From assembly GCF_034087045.1 (NCBI RefSeq), contig NZ_CP139247.1, positions 3,622,001 to 3,686,000 of the forward strand: a DNA stretch of 64,000 nt. Reading direction: 5' to 3'. Shown here in pieces: positions 26,148 to 34,415 of this stretch. Each line of letters starts with the position of its first letter. Within the stretch, counting starts at the first letter, position 1. The DNA comes from Chitinophaga sancti. Lineage in GTDB: Bacteria > Bacteroidota > Bacteroidia > Chitinophagales > Chitinophagaceae. The position numbers were made by a program, and so were the translations under genes. The notes below the pieces were generated by a model. It saw nothing but the letters and a program-made list of their open reading frames with translations. It did not search any database and was not told the DNA's origin.

Positions 26148-28487
26148 ATGTTGAAATTGTTCAGAGAAGCATTGCTAACTGTGATGTTGTTGCTGTTTTG
26201 TGCAAATGCACAGGGCATTGTAGTTACAGGCACTATCAAAGGGAAGGTGTTATCATCAGATGGTCAGCCAGCAGAAGGTGTCAGTATCATTGCAAAAGAC
26301 ACAAAATTTATGACCATTACCTCTGAGGAGGGCTACTTTGAGTTAAAATTACCTGCGGGTAATTACGAAATTATTTTTTCTTACATCGGTATCAAACCTG
26401 TACACCGGCAGGTACAGGTGACAGCCGGAAAAACGACGGCACTATCTGTCGTAACACTCGACCAGTCTGCCGCACAACTACAGGAAATCACAGTCAACAG
26501 CGCGAGGCAAAACAAATTTTACAAAAAGGAGTCTCCTTATGTGGCCAAAATGCCGCTGGAAAATTTAAAAAATCCGCAGGTGTATGCTACGATCTCCAAA
26601 GAGCTGATGGTGGAACAGGTCACCACTGATTTTGCAGGAGCCATGCGCAATGCACCCGGTGCTGCGCCCGGTGCCAGGGTCGATAACGGTAGAAACGTAT
26701 ATATGCTCAGGGGATTTGCCGAATCAGGATATATCCGCAATGGTATTACAAGTCCTTTGTACATGGATATAGACCCTGCTAACCTGGAACGGGTAGAGGT
26801 CATTAAAGGTCCTTCAGGAACTTTATACGGCAGTAGCCTGATCTCTTATGGAGGATTGGTGAACAGGGTTACAAAACGCCCTTTTAAAGCCTTTGGCGGC
26901 GAAGTAAGTTATACCAACGGCGGATTTGGACTGAATCGTTTCACTGCCGATCTGAATACGCCAGTCAACAAAGATTCCAGCCTGCTGCTCAGGATAAATG
27001 CTGCAGCACACAGGGAAGAATCTTTCCAGGATTATGGGTATGCCCATAATTACCTGGTCAATCCTGTTATCTCGTACAAGGTGAATGATCGCACGACGAT
27101 TATACTGGAAGCTGAATATTACCACCGCAATGCCACACAGGTTCCCCTGTATAATATTATTTCAGGTTCCGGCGTCACGGACGTACGGCAGCTGAACAGC
27201 ATTTATAAAAGATCTTTCTTTACCAACGAAGCTTATATGGAAGGAGGGGCGGTAAGCTACTATGGACAGATCAATTATCGTATCAATGATAACTGGACAT
27301 CGCAAACCAACGTATCCTGGGCCAATAATAAGTACGACAGGCTGGCCTTTACTCCATATGTCATGAACGATAGCATGATCCAGCGCAGAACGGGTAAGAT
27401 CAATTACGACACCAAAGCAATGGATATTCAGCAGAACTTCACAGGTAATTTTTATACAGGAAGTATCCGGCACCGCGTATTATTGGGATTGGATGTGCTG
27501 CAGCGCCAGTATTTCCTTTATAACAACGCCAGCAAAGGTATTTATGATACTGTCAATTTCCGAAAAGCAGCGACGCCGTATGTGAACAGGGAACAGTTAC
27601 TCGCAGTGGCAAAAGGGCTGGCCGTATCCCCCTCTGCTAATAAAACCAATGTTTACGCAGCATATGCATCTGATGTCATAGAATTAACTTCCCGTTTAGA
27701 TGTGATGTTAAGTTTGCGATATGATTATTACGACAACCGTGGTTCCTATAAGTCTACTACAGGGGCTACTACAGGCGCCTATCATCAGGGTGCATGGTCA
27801 CCTAAGCTGGGTATTGTGTACCAGGTGGTAAAAAATCAGTTGTCATTATTCGCCAATTATATGAATGGCTTTACCAACCAGACGGGAGAAGATGCCAATG
27901 GTAAAGCGTTCAAGCCGGAACAGGCCAATCAGTGGGAGGGAGGTATAAAGGCAGAACTGTTCGAAAAAAAGCTGACTGCCAGTATTAGTTATTATGATAT
28001 TGAGGTTAAAAATGTGTTGCGTACCAACCTGGAACAACCAGACTTCTCTATCCAGGATGGCACCCAGCGTAGCAAAGGGGCTGAAATAGAGATGATCGCG
28101 ACTCCTGCCAGAGGATTGAATTTCGTAGCTGGTTATGGTTACAATGACAGCCGTTATACAGCAGCTGATGCGGATATAGAAGGTCATCGTCCGGCCAATG
28201 TACCTTTCAATGTAGCAAACTGCTGGGTCAGTTATACACTACAGCAGGGCGCTGCAGCCGGCCTTGGCGCCGGATTGGGTGCCAACTACTATGGTCAGAC
28301 CTTTTATGACGACGCCAATAGCCTGAACGTACCGGCAGCTACAATCCTGAATGCATCTGTTTTTTACAACAGATCCAGGTACCGTATCGCGCTGAAAGCT
28401 GATAATCTGACAGACAAACGTTACTGGCTGAGTTTATCACCGCAAATGCCTTTGCGCATATCAGGTTCACTGGCATTAAAATTTTAA
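26148..28487 (+). CDS. TonB-dependent receptor with carboxypeptidase-like regulatory domain
   Basis: A 779-residue receptor. The signal peptide is 1-22 (LLLFCANAQG). The carboxypeptidase-regulatory-like domain is about 28-113 (GTIKGKVLSSDGQPAEGVSI). The plug is about 115-245 (NVYMLRGFAESGYIRNGI, LERVEVIKGPSGTLYGSS), followed by a siderophore-class barrel with NQWEGGIKAELFEKKLTASI and a C-terminal LRISGSLALKF. There is no STN domain. It lies in the MbnP/MbnH operon, directly before a PepSY membrane protein, which is a common iron- or copper-chelate uptake pairing. The ligand may be a metallophore carrying copper or iron (inference). Confidence 0.9.
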   Translation: MLKLFREALLTVMLLLFCANAQGIVVTGTIKGKVLSSDGQPAEGVSIIAKDTKFMTITSEEGYFELKLPAGNYEIIFSYIGIKPVHRQVQVTAGKTTALSVVTLDQSAAQLQEITVNSARQNKFYKKESPYVAKMPLENLKNPQVYATISKELMVEQVTTDFAGAMRNAPGAAPGARVDNGRNVYMLRGFAESGYIRNGITSPLYMDIDPANLERVEVIKGPSGTLYGSSLISYGGLVNRVTKRPFKAFGGEVSYTNGGFGLNRFTADLNTPVNKDSSLLLRINAAAHREESFQDYGYAHNYLVNPVISYKVNDRTTIILEAEYYHRNATQVPLYNIISGSGVTDVRQLNSIYKRSFFTNEAYMEGGAVSYYGQINYRINDNWTSQTNVSWANNKYDRLAFTPYVMNDSMIQRRTGKINYDTKAMDIQQNFTGNFYTGSIRHRVLLGLDVLQRQYFLYNNASKGIYDTVNFRKAATPYVNREQLLAVAKGLAVSPSANKTNVYAAYASDVIELTSRLDVMLSLRYDYYDNRGSYKSTTGATTGAYHQGAWSPKLGIVYQVVKNQLSLFANYMNGFTNQTGEDANGKAFKPEQANQWEGGIKAELFEKKLTASISYYDIEVKNVLRTNLEQPDFSIQDGTQRSKGAEIEMIATPARGLNFVAGYGYNDSRYTAADADIEGHRPANVPFNVANCWVSYTLQQGAAAGLGAGLGANYYGQTFYDDANSLNVPAATILNASVFYNRSRYRIALKADNLTDKRYWLSLSPQMPLRISGSLALKF

Positions 28488-28490
28488 ACC

Positions 28491-29600
28491 ATGATCAGAA
28501 AGCTGCATTTATGGCTGGGCCTGGTTTCGGGAATAGTTGTTTTCATTGTCAGTGTTACAGGTTGCATACTTGTATTTGAAGATGAGATAAGGTATGCGAC
28601 CAATCCTTATCTCCAAAATATTACTTCTGCCGGCTCCTTATTACCCCCTTCCGTACTGGCTGAAAAGGCGCGTGCAGCCCATGGGCAAAAGGCGGCCTAC
28701 ATTACCTGGGAGGGTATTCAACATCCGGTAGCAGTCAATATGCAGGGTGCGAAAAAGCGCTCGGAATCAGAAGTGGTATACCTCGATCCCCATACCGGTA
28801 GGGTATTGGGTATTATGGATATGAAAAAGGACTTTTTTCGCTTTATCCTGAAAGGACACTATTACCTATGGTTGCCTGAAAATATTGGTAAAGTGATTGT
28901 CCCTGCTGCCGTTTTAATGTTCCTGTTCCTGCTTATCACTGGCACTATATTATGGTGGCCCAAAAAAAGGAACCAGCTGCTTGCGGGTTTAACCATCCGA
29001 TGGACAGCCAGGTGGAGAAGGGTCAATTATGACCTGCACAATGTGCTGGGTTTTTACAGCGTCCTGTTTTTATTGATCATTTGTCTGACCGGTCTTGTAT
29101 TCGGTTATCAATGGTTTGCCAGATCAGTATATTTCATAAGTTCTGGTGGTCGTAAAATGGTCATGACGCATAAAGGGAAATCCGGGAAGCCAATGCCGGT
29201 TGAAAATATGGTCGATAGTATCTGGATGCGTCAGATGGCACAGGTGCCTTTAAATGAATCCAACAGTGTAGTGATCTACTTTCCTGTGAAACGGGAGGAT
29301 GTAATCACGTTGTATTTTAACCCTGATCATACCACCCGTTACAGGCGCGATACCAGGTACTTTGATCAGTATTCAGGTAAAGAAGTAAACGGGAAGGGAA
29401 GTGGTTTTGGCAATGGTTTATATGCCTATGCAACTCCGGCAGATAAGATCAAACGGATGAATTTTGACATGCATGTGGGTGCTATAGGTGGGCTTCCCGG
29501 AAAGGTGATCGCTTTTCTTGCGTCTCTCTTTGCCGCCAGTCTGCCAGTTACTGGCACACTCATATGGTTAGGCCGGAAATTTAAATCTAAAAAAGGATAG
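28491..29600 (+). CDS. PepSY-associated inner-membrane protein (PiuB-like)
   Basis: A 369-residue protein with four predicted membrane helices: N-terminal (LHLWLGLVSGIVVFIVSVTG), about 140-160 (VIVPAAVLMFLFLLITGTIL), about 185-210 (LGFYSVLFLLIICLTGLVFG) and a last one (AFLASLFAASLPVTGTLIW). A PepSY-type periplasmic domain follows helix 1. Relatives reduce or release metals from siderophores at the inner membrane, and this one starts 3 nt after the TonB receptor stop. It has several conserved His residues at helix ends (HLW, HYYLW, HNVLG, HVGAIGG) that could hold haem. Confidence 0.88.
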   Translation: MIRKLHLWLGLVSGIVVFIVSVTGCILVFEDEIRYATNPYLQNITSAGSLLPPSVLAEKARAAHGQKAAYITWEGIQHPVAVNMQGAKKRSESEVVYLDPHTGRVLGIMDMKKDFFRFILKGHYYLWLPENIGKVIVPAAVLMFLFLLITGTILWWPKKRNQLLAGLTIRWTARWRRVNYDLHNVLGFYSVLFLLIICLTGLVFGYQWFARSVYFISSGGRKMVMTHKGKSGKPMPVENMVDSIWMRQMAQVPLNESNSVVIYFPVKREDVITLYFNPDHTTRYRRDTRYFDQYSGKEVNGKGSGFGNGLYAYATPADKIKRMNFDMHVGAIGGLPGKVIAFLASLFAASLPVTGTLIWLGRKFKSKKG

Positions 29601-29601
29601 T

Positions 29602-30315
29602 ATGAAACGTTTATTCATTTTAATTGTTTTATTGGCTGTGCAGTTTAGTGGATATTCAACGCATGCAAAAAGGACAATGACTATTTCCTTTAAGCATATG
29701 ATTAATGGTGTGCCACTGGTATTGAACAATAAAAAATATCGCAACGAACATGGTGACACCTTTACTGTGTCAAAATTGAAATATTATGTAAGCAATTTTA
29801 GTATGGTCACAGCTAATGGTCATGAGATCATATTGCCGGCAGCCTATTACCTGGTCAATGCTGAAGATAACAGCAGTACCAGCATCACAATTGCAGATTT
29901 TCCCAAAGAAAAAATCGCCAGCATTAAATTTATTCTTGGAGTAGATAGTGCCCGCAATGTATCGGGTGCACAAACCGGGGCGCTTGATCCTGCTAATAAA
30001 ATGTTCTGGACCTGGAATAGTGGTTATATTTTCCTGAAACTGGAAGGTACTTCACCGCAGTCGCCTACAGGGAAAATATCATTTGATATAGGTGGAATTA
30101 AAGCTGCAGCAAATTCTATCCGTGTGCAGGAGGTAAAGATACCGGCCGGAAAATCGGATAATGGGAAGATCACTTTACAGGCTGATCTTGCGGACCTTTT
30201 CAGAGGTAAAGAGACGATTGATTTTTCTGCAATATATAAGGTGATGGGTGGTGCTAAATCGGTGAAAATTGCGGATAACTATGGTGTGAGTCTATTTTCT
30301 TTTTACGGGATCTAA
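29602..30315 (+). CDS. MbnP-like copper-binding protein, third copy
   Basis: A 237-residue exported protein. The signal peptide (about 1-20) ends GYSTHA with no lipobox Cys, unlike the two other copies, so it is probably soluble and periplasmic. MbnP marks are LKYYVSNFSMVTANGHEI, YYLVNAEDN, FILGVDSARN and FWTWNSGYIFLKLEG. It follows the PepSY gene directly (1 nt apart) and closes the operon. It has no MauG-like partner of its own; one of the two upstream enzymes may modify it. Confidence 0.9.
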   Translation: MKRLFILIVLLAVQFSGYSTHAKRTMTISFKHMINGVPLVLNNKKYRNEHGDTFTVSKLKYYVSNFSMVTANGHEIILPAAYYLVNAEDNSSTSITIADFPKEKIASIKFILGVDSARNVSGAQTGALDPANKMFWTWNSGYIFLKLEGTSPQSPTGKISFDIGGIKAAANSIRVQEVKIPAGKSDNGKITLQADLADLFRGKETIDFSAIYKVMGGAKSVKIADNYGVSLFSFYGI

Positions 30316-30740
30316 AGTAGATATTGAGAATAGCGTTGTTTGATGAATAATTAATCCTTTCAGCGCCTTGGTTTGCAGGTCCATCTCAACACCTTTGCCA
30401 TATTGTGTACTTCCTGTATCGTATAAGTAGGATTCGCCGGATCGGTCCGGATCGTATTTTTACCTTAATATCCAAATAACTGATGGGTACCGCTCAGCAT
30501 ATCTTTGGCCAGATCTGCACGATAGATGAGTTTGGGGAAGATTAAGAATGCTTAGGTATAAGAATTGAGTGGTCAACTTAGATGATGTTCTGCTAATGAA
30601 GATAGCTTTTTAGTATAAATTGTTGTTGTTTTTTTTAAAGAGTTGAAAATCAAGGTGTATTGCGTGTTTGACTTGTTCAATCCAAGTAAATAAAGGGTCG
30701 GAGTGTTCGATTATCGTCCCGCCAACGACCCACCTTGTAG
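30316..30740. other. Intergenic region with traces of decayed minus-strand coding sequence
   Basis: No intact gene. Reading the minus strand from about 30545 to 30330 gives open pieces in more than one frame (PKLIYRADLAKDMLSGTHQL, then SGESYLYDTGSTQYGKGVEM after a stop and shift). This looks like an eroded protein gene I cannot identify. At 30695-30731 GGGTCG and CGACCC flank a sequence containing GTTCGATT and CCACC, vaguely like a degenerate tRNA 3' half, which would fit the tRNA-style terminator that follows. Confidence 0.35.
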
Positions 30741-30769
30741 AAAAGGACTTCTGAATAAGGAGTCCTTTT
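30741..30769 (+). terminator. Intrinsic terminator, nearly identical to the tRNA-His terminator
   Basis: AAAAGGACTTCT (30741-30752) pairs with AGGAGTCCTTTT (30758-30769), 12 bp with one G-U pair and loop GAATA. The stem sequence is almost the same as that behind tRNA-His. It can also serve the convergent AraC gene. Confidence 0.75.
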
Positions 30770-30803
30770 CTATTTATTATTACTTGCTACAGGGTTAAAA
30801 TAA

Positions 30804-31670
30804 TTAACTAACCAATGTATTCTGCAACGTCTCTACATGATGTTTCACATGCTTCTGAAACGCCTCCGGCGTCTGCCCGGTATGTACCTTAAAGAATCTG
30901 CTAAAATACGGCCTGTCTTTAAATCCTAACACCCATGCGATCTCCTTTATACTATTCTCGCTATGTATAATCTGTCGCTTCGCTTCTAAAATGAGCCTGT
31001 CATGCAGGAGTTGAATACTTGTTGCATTCAGCACCTCTTTCAGCACCTGGTTCAACCGCTTTGCACTCAACCCCAGTTTGTCTGCATAGAATTGCATATT
31101 CCGTTCTTCTATGTAATGATCTTCTAGCAATAATAAGAACTCATATGCACGCTTTTGATTTATATTCAGTGAGGTGAACTCCTCATTCTTCATCTTTATA
31201 AGATGTAAGAGGAACACTTTCAATAATGACTTGATCATCGCCAGATTGCCGGAGTTGTCTTTGTATTCGGCTTCCAGTAGTTCATATACCTTATTCAACC
31301 GTTCCACCTTGTCAGGTGTCAACTGCATGATCGTAAACTCTCCACTGATATTAAAGATCCTGAATACATCCAGCGCAAACTCTTTATCTTCTTCTTCTAA
31401 TAGCTCTCTTTTAAAAGAGAACAAGATCCCCTTCTTCCCCGCTTTATTTAACTGATGTATCCTATACGGCGGCATCAGGTATACCCATTGCCCACGTACT
31501 GCCGCCAGCTCTGGCGTAGTCTGGTGCAAAGGATATTCATCCTGTAACCACAATACTTCAAAGAAATCTTTCCTCGCAGGATCATATAAATAACTCGGCG
31601 GACAACTATCCAGATTACGGATATATAACAACGCCCGGTCCAGTTGCACATTATTCTCTTCGACTCTCAT
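30804..31670 (-). CDS. AraC family transcriptional regulator
   Basis: About 288 residues from the ATG at 31670 (MRVEENN); an upstream in-frame start at 31694 is possible. The N-terminal cupin-like sensor domain is about 1-150, followed by a helical linker. The C-terminal double helix-turn-helix is about 180-280: FYADKLGLSAKRLNQVLKE, then SIKEIAWVLGFKDRPYFSRF and FKVHTGQTPEAFQKH, the AraC signature. It is divergent from the hexulose-phosphate genes, so it probably controls them and itself. The effector could be formaldehyde or a sugar phosphate (inference). TACCTTTA sits just upstream of the start, a near match to the phylum's -7 box. Confidence 0.92.
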   Translation of the reverse strand: MRVEENNVQLDRALLYIRNLDSCPPSYLYDPARKDFFEVLWLQDEYPLHQTTPELAAVRGQWVYLMPPYRIHQLNKAGKKGILFSFKRELLEEEDKEFALDVFRIFNISGEFTIMQLTPDKVERLNKVYELLEAEYKDNSGNLAMIKSLLKVFLLHLIKMKNEEFTSLNINQKRAYEFLLLLEDHYIEERNMQFYADKLGLSAKRLNQVLKEVLNATSIQLLHDRLILEAKRQIIHSENSIKEIAWVLGFKDRPYFSRFFKVHTGQTPEAFQKHVKHHVETLQNTLVS

Positions 31671-31815
31671 TTTGTAAAGGTACGAACCCCGCATTGGATA
31701 ATTTTCCCATTAGGTGGGATTTTAGGGAAAAAGGATCGCCCACATTTCCTTATTATCCAAGTGTTTGCGGTGATTGTATAAAGCAGACGGTACTATAACA
31801 CCTAATTTTGTGCAC
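31671..31815. promoter_or_regulatory. Divergent promoter region between araC-type regulator and hxlB
   Basis: Contains TAATTTTG (31803-31810), a perfect TAnnTTTG box 6 bp before the hxlB ATG, and TACCTTTA on the other strand for the regulator. Nested palindromes lie between them: TTTTCCC (31702-31708) with GGGAAAA (31725-31731), and CCCA (31706-31709) with TGGG (31715-31718). These are candidate regulator sites. Both boxes sit so close to the start codons that the transcripts may be nearly leaderless. Confidence 0.5.
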
Positions 31816-32400
31816 ATGTTCACATCTGATAAAAGCGCACTGGCAGAGCGATTACGCGCCGACCTGCCCATGATCCTGGAAGAAAATACAAAACTGGCCA
31901 CTCAAATATCAATTGATGAATTGGCCATTCTCGCACTCATGCTCCAACAGGCAAAAAGGATATTTTTAATAGGCGCAGGCAGAACCGGACTGATGATGCG
32001 CGCCATCGCGATGCGCTTCATGCATCTTGGATTGAATGTACATGTAGTAGGAGAGACCACTACACCAGCTATCCAGGAGGATGATCTGTTACTGGCAGCT
32101 TCCGGCTCTGGTACTACCAGCGCTATTGTAAAAGCAGCAGAGAAAGCACATAGCGTAAGTGCCCGCGTAGCTGTGTTGTCTACTACAAATACATCGCCGC
32201 TGGCAAATGTTGCACAACTGGTGGTGATCATCCCTGCGGCACAGAAACAGGATTTTCACGGCGCGATCTCTGAACAATATGCAGGTAGCCTATTTGAACA
32301 AAATGTGTTGTTTGTAGGGGATGCTGTCTTCCAGACACTATGGAAGTTCAGTAATATCCCTGCTGAAATTATGTGGAAACAACATGCTAACATGGAGTAA
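31816..32400 (+). CDS. hxlB: 6-phospho-3-hexuloisomerase
   Basis: About 194 residues from the ATG at 31816 (MFTSDKSALAERL); an upstream TTG-start frame is unlikely. A SIS-fold isomerase with phosphosugar-binding segments FLIGAGRTGLMMRAIAMRF and LAASGSGTTSAIVKAA, and VLFVGDAVFQTLW near the end. It converts 3-hexulose 6-phosphate to fructose 6-phosphate in the ribulose monophosphate pathway. It is followed 125 bp later by the synthase gene, the standard hxlB/hxlA pairing, so the function is well supported. The likely role in a non-methylotroph is formaldehyde detoxification. Confidence 0.9.
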   Translation: MFTSDKSALAERLRADLPMILEENTKLATQISIDELAILALMLQQAKRIFLIGAGRTGLMMRAIAMRFMHLGLNVHVVGETTTPAIQEDDLLLAASGSGTTSAIVKAAEKAHSVSARVAVLSTTNTSPLANVAQLVVIIPAAQKQDFHGAISEQYAGSLFEQNVLFVGDAVFQTLWKFSNIPAEIMWKQHANME

Positions 32401-32459
32401 TGTCTGTTGGACAGGGTTACATCTCCGTGAAAATTATAGAAATAACATGCTAACATGGA
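32381..32459 (+). repeat. 16-bp direct repeat across the hxlB stop
   Basis: AACATGCTAACATGGA occurs at 32381-32396 (last codons of hxlB) and again at 32444-32459, 63 bp apart. It is probably a small local duplication; a shared regulatory motif is possible. Confidence 0.7.
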
Positions 32460-32525
32460 ATAGCCTCCTTCGGATAAAACAACCTCCTCATAGAAAAAAT
32501 AAAACAAAAAATTTAAACTATCAAT

Positions 32526-33161
32526 ATGGCAAAATTACAAGTAGCAATAGATCTGCTCACTACTGAAGAAGCGTTGGCACTGGCGGGTAAAGTAGCTCCT
32601 TATGTAGATATCATTGAACTGGGTACTCCCCTGATCAAGAATATGGGTGTCAGTGTAATCACTGCAATGAAAAAAGCGCATCCTGATAAAATCGTATTTG
32701 CTGACCTGAAGACTGCTGATGCAGGTGAACTGGAAGCAGATATCGCTTTCAAAGCAGGTGCTGACCTGGTAACTGTATTAGGCGTAGCAGGTAATGCGAC
32801 TATCGCAGGTGCAGTGAAAGCTGCAAAGGCACATGGTAAAGGTGTGGTCGTAGATACTATCGGCGCTCCTGACCGTGTGACAAGAGCAAGAGAAGCAGCT
32901 GAACTGGGTGCTACTTTCGTAGAACTGCACGCAGGTCTGGATGAACAATGGACACCAGGGTATTCAATTCAGGTTTTGATAGATGAAGCATCAAAAGCTA
33001 ACACACCGGTATCTATCGCGGGTGGTGTAAATCTCCAGAATGTACAGGCGGTGATTAAAGCCGGTGCACAGGTTGCGGTGGCTGGTGCGGCGATTTATGC
33101 TGCTCAGGATCCTGCTGCTGCAGCGAAGGCACTACGCGAGGCGATTGATGCTGTTAATTAA
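32526..33161 (+). CDS. hxlA: 3-hexulose-6-phosphate synthase
   Basis: A 211-residue TIM-barrel enzyme of the orotidine-5'-phosphate decarboxylase suprafamily. Visible motifs are QVAIDLLTTEEAL at the start, IVFADLKTADAGELEA (the DxKxxD metal/catalytic motif), LVTVLGVAGNATI, VVVDTIGAPD, FVELHAGLDEQ and VSIAGGVNLQNV (phosphate-binding loop). It condenses formaldehyde with ribulose 5-phosphate to give 3-hexulose 6-phosphate, which the adjacent isomerase converts to fructose 6-phosphate. An A-rich leader precedes the ATG. It is terminated by the hairpin at 33186. Confidence 0.95.
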   Translation: MAKLQVAIDLLTTEEALALAGKVAPYVDIIELGTPLIKNMGVSVITAMKKAHPDKIVFADLKTADAGELEADIAFKAGADLVTVLGVAGNATIAGAVKAAKAHGKGVVVDTIGAPDRVTRAREAAELGATFVELHAGLDEQWTPGYSIQVLIDEASKANTPVSIAGGVNLQNVQAVIKAGAQVAVAGAAIYAAQDPAAAAKALREAIDAVN

Positions 33162-33185
33162 GTTACGGGTAAATTCTTCTCAAAT

Positions 33186-33213
33186 AAGGCTGTACCTGTC
33201 AAGGTGCGGCCTT
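33186..33213 (+). terminator. Intrinsic terminator after hxlA
   Basis: AAGGCTGTACCT (33186-33197) pairs along 12 bp with AGGTGCGGCCTT (33202-33213), including two G-U pairs, with a GTCA loop, followed by TTGGTTTTG. Confidence 0.8.
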
Positions 33214-33228
33214 TTGGTTTTGGGAGAA

Positions 33229-33400
33229 TGGATGGCGGCAGGGGGAGGAATTTGTTTTAGGTTGGAGGTAGGGGAAAGGATTCTTATGTTTAGACTGGCT
33301 CCAGGAAGATTAAAATGAAGCGTTTGATATGGAGTCCTATATTTTTATCCTTTCCCTGCTACCCCAGTTCCTCCCACCTGCACTACCTTCCTTTAAATAA
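33229..33400. repeat. Imperfect long inverted repeat in intergenic region
   Basis: The left arm (about 33229-33281, with GCAGGGGGAGGAA and GGTAGGGGAAAGGAT) is roughly complementary to the right arm (about 33347-33400, with ATCCTTTCCCTGCTACC and TTCCTCCCACCTGC). It could be a decayed palindromic element or fold into a long imperfect RNA hairpin. No gene is visible between 33214 and 33583. Confidence 0.45.
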
Positions 33401-33583
33401 TCCTTTTAAAAACACACAGGGCGTCTAAGTTTACCTCCTCAACAACAAATCTTCCATCCACCAACATACTTCCAAAACCACCTTCCCCTCAGGTGATCTT
33501 TCAAAGGGTATCACCACCAGGCGGCTCAGCAATGAGCCGTCTTTTATTTCATTCAAAAATTAGGTATACTTGTACCACAAAGG

Positions 33584-34174
33584 ATGACCAATCAGTTTCT
33601 ATACAATGGAATGGACGAGAATGACCTTTTTCTAAAAGTAGCAGAAGGCGACGAAACAGCATTTACGATTATCTACCAGCATTTCATGACCTTACTGGCC
33701 GGCGCTATGATGCGCCTCCTCCAATCTGAGAAAGACGTGGAAGAAGCCCTCCAGGAAGCATTCCTGCGAATCTGGCTCAACAGGGACAGCATCCCTGACA
33801 TCACCAACCCAGGAGGTTGGGTAAGGAAAATAGTGATCAATGAATGTTACCGTCTGCTCAGAAAAAGAAAACTGCGTGATCGCCTGCAGGAAGATTTATT
33901 CTCCCTCGCAGACGATGATAGCTATGATAATGCTATCCAACAAGTCGCCTTCAATGAAACTAAACGCATCATTCAGGACGCTGTGGCCGAAATGTCGCCC
34001 CGCCAGGCCACTATTTATAACCTGAGCCGCATACAAGGTAAAACCACCAGAGAAATTGCAGCAACACTGCACCTGAGCAACGACTACGTGAAGAAAACCC
34101 TCGCCACCGCACTTGAAAAAGTAAGGAAAAAACTTATCGCCGCCGGAAAACTCCTCCCTTCTATATTATTATAG
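33584..34174 (+). CDS. ECF RNA polymerase sigma factor (FecI-like)
   Basis: A 196-residue ECF sigma factor. Starts at 33584 or 33611 (MDENDLFLKVAEGDE, the more typical N-terminus) are both possible; TATACTTG at 33565-33572 is a near-match -7 box that would favour the later one. Region 2 is AFTIIYQHFMTLLAGAMM to EEALQEAFLRIWLNRDSI, with NPGGWVRKIVINECYRLLRK. Region 4 is MSPRQATIYNLSRIQGKT with helix-turn-helix TREIAATLHLSNDYVKKTL. The last codons are the first unit of the following tandem repeat. It opens nutrient locus 2 and pairs with the downstream FecR. Confidence 0.92.
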   Translation: MTNQFLYNGMDENDLFLKVAEGDETAFTIIYQHFMTLLAGAMMRLLQSEKDVEEALQEAFLRIWLNRDSIPDITNPGGWVRKIVINECYRLLRKRKLRDRLQEDLFSLADDDSYDNAIQQVAFNETKRIIQDAVAEMSPRQATIYNLSRIQGKTTREIAATLHLSNDYVKKTLATALEKVRKKLIAAGKLLPSILL

Positions 34175-34384
34175 AAACCTCCGCCCCCCTATATTATCAT
34201 AAAAAAAACCTCCCCCCATATTATCATAAAAACTCCTCCCCCTATATCATTATTAAAACCTCCTTCCCTCTATATTATCATAAAAACGCCTCCCCCTATA
34301 TCATTATAAAACCTCCTTCCCCCTTATTATCATAAAAACCTCCTCCCCCTATATCACCATAAAAAATATTTTCCCCCCTATACC
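34147..34384 (+). repeat. G-poor tandem repeat, about 27-bp unit, 8-9 imperfect copies
   Basis: Consensus approximately AAAACCTCCTCCCCCTATA followed by TTATCAT. Copies vary between 26 and 28 bp and alternate TATATTATCAT with TATATCATTAT. The first copy (34147-34172) is the coding end of the sigma factor gene (residues KLLPSILL), so the array appears to have grown from coding sequence. The + strand is almost free of G; the - strand carries GGGGGAGGAGG blocks. It fills nearly the whole gap between the sigma and anti-sigma genes. Confidence 0.92.
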
Positions 34385-34415
34385 CCCCTTTTCCATTTCC
34401 AAGGGTCAATTAAAT

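Noticed and set aside
32256..32507. 83-codon minus-strand frame with an internal repeat (SMLAC motif twice)
   Set aside because: The repetition is only the complement of the 16-bp direct repeat at the hxlB end; no independent coding evidence.
34147..34384. Possible CRISPR array
   Set aside because: Repeats are contiguous without unique spacers, imperfect, and there are no cas genes; it is a simple tandem array.
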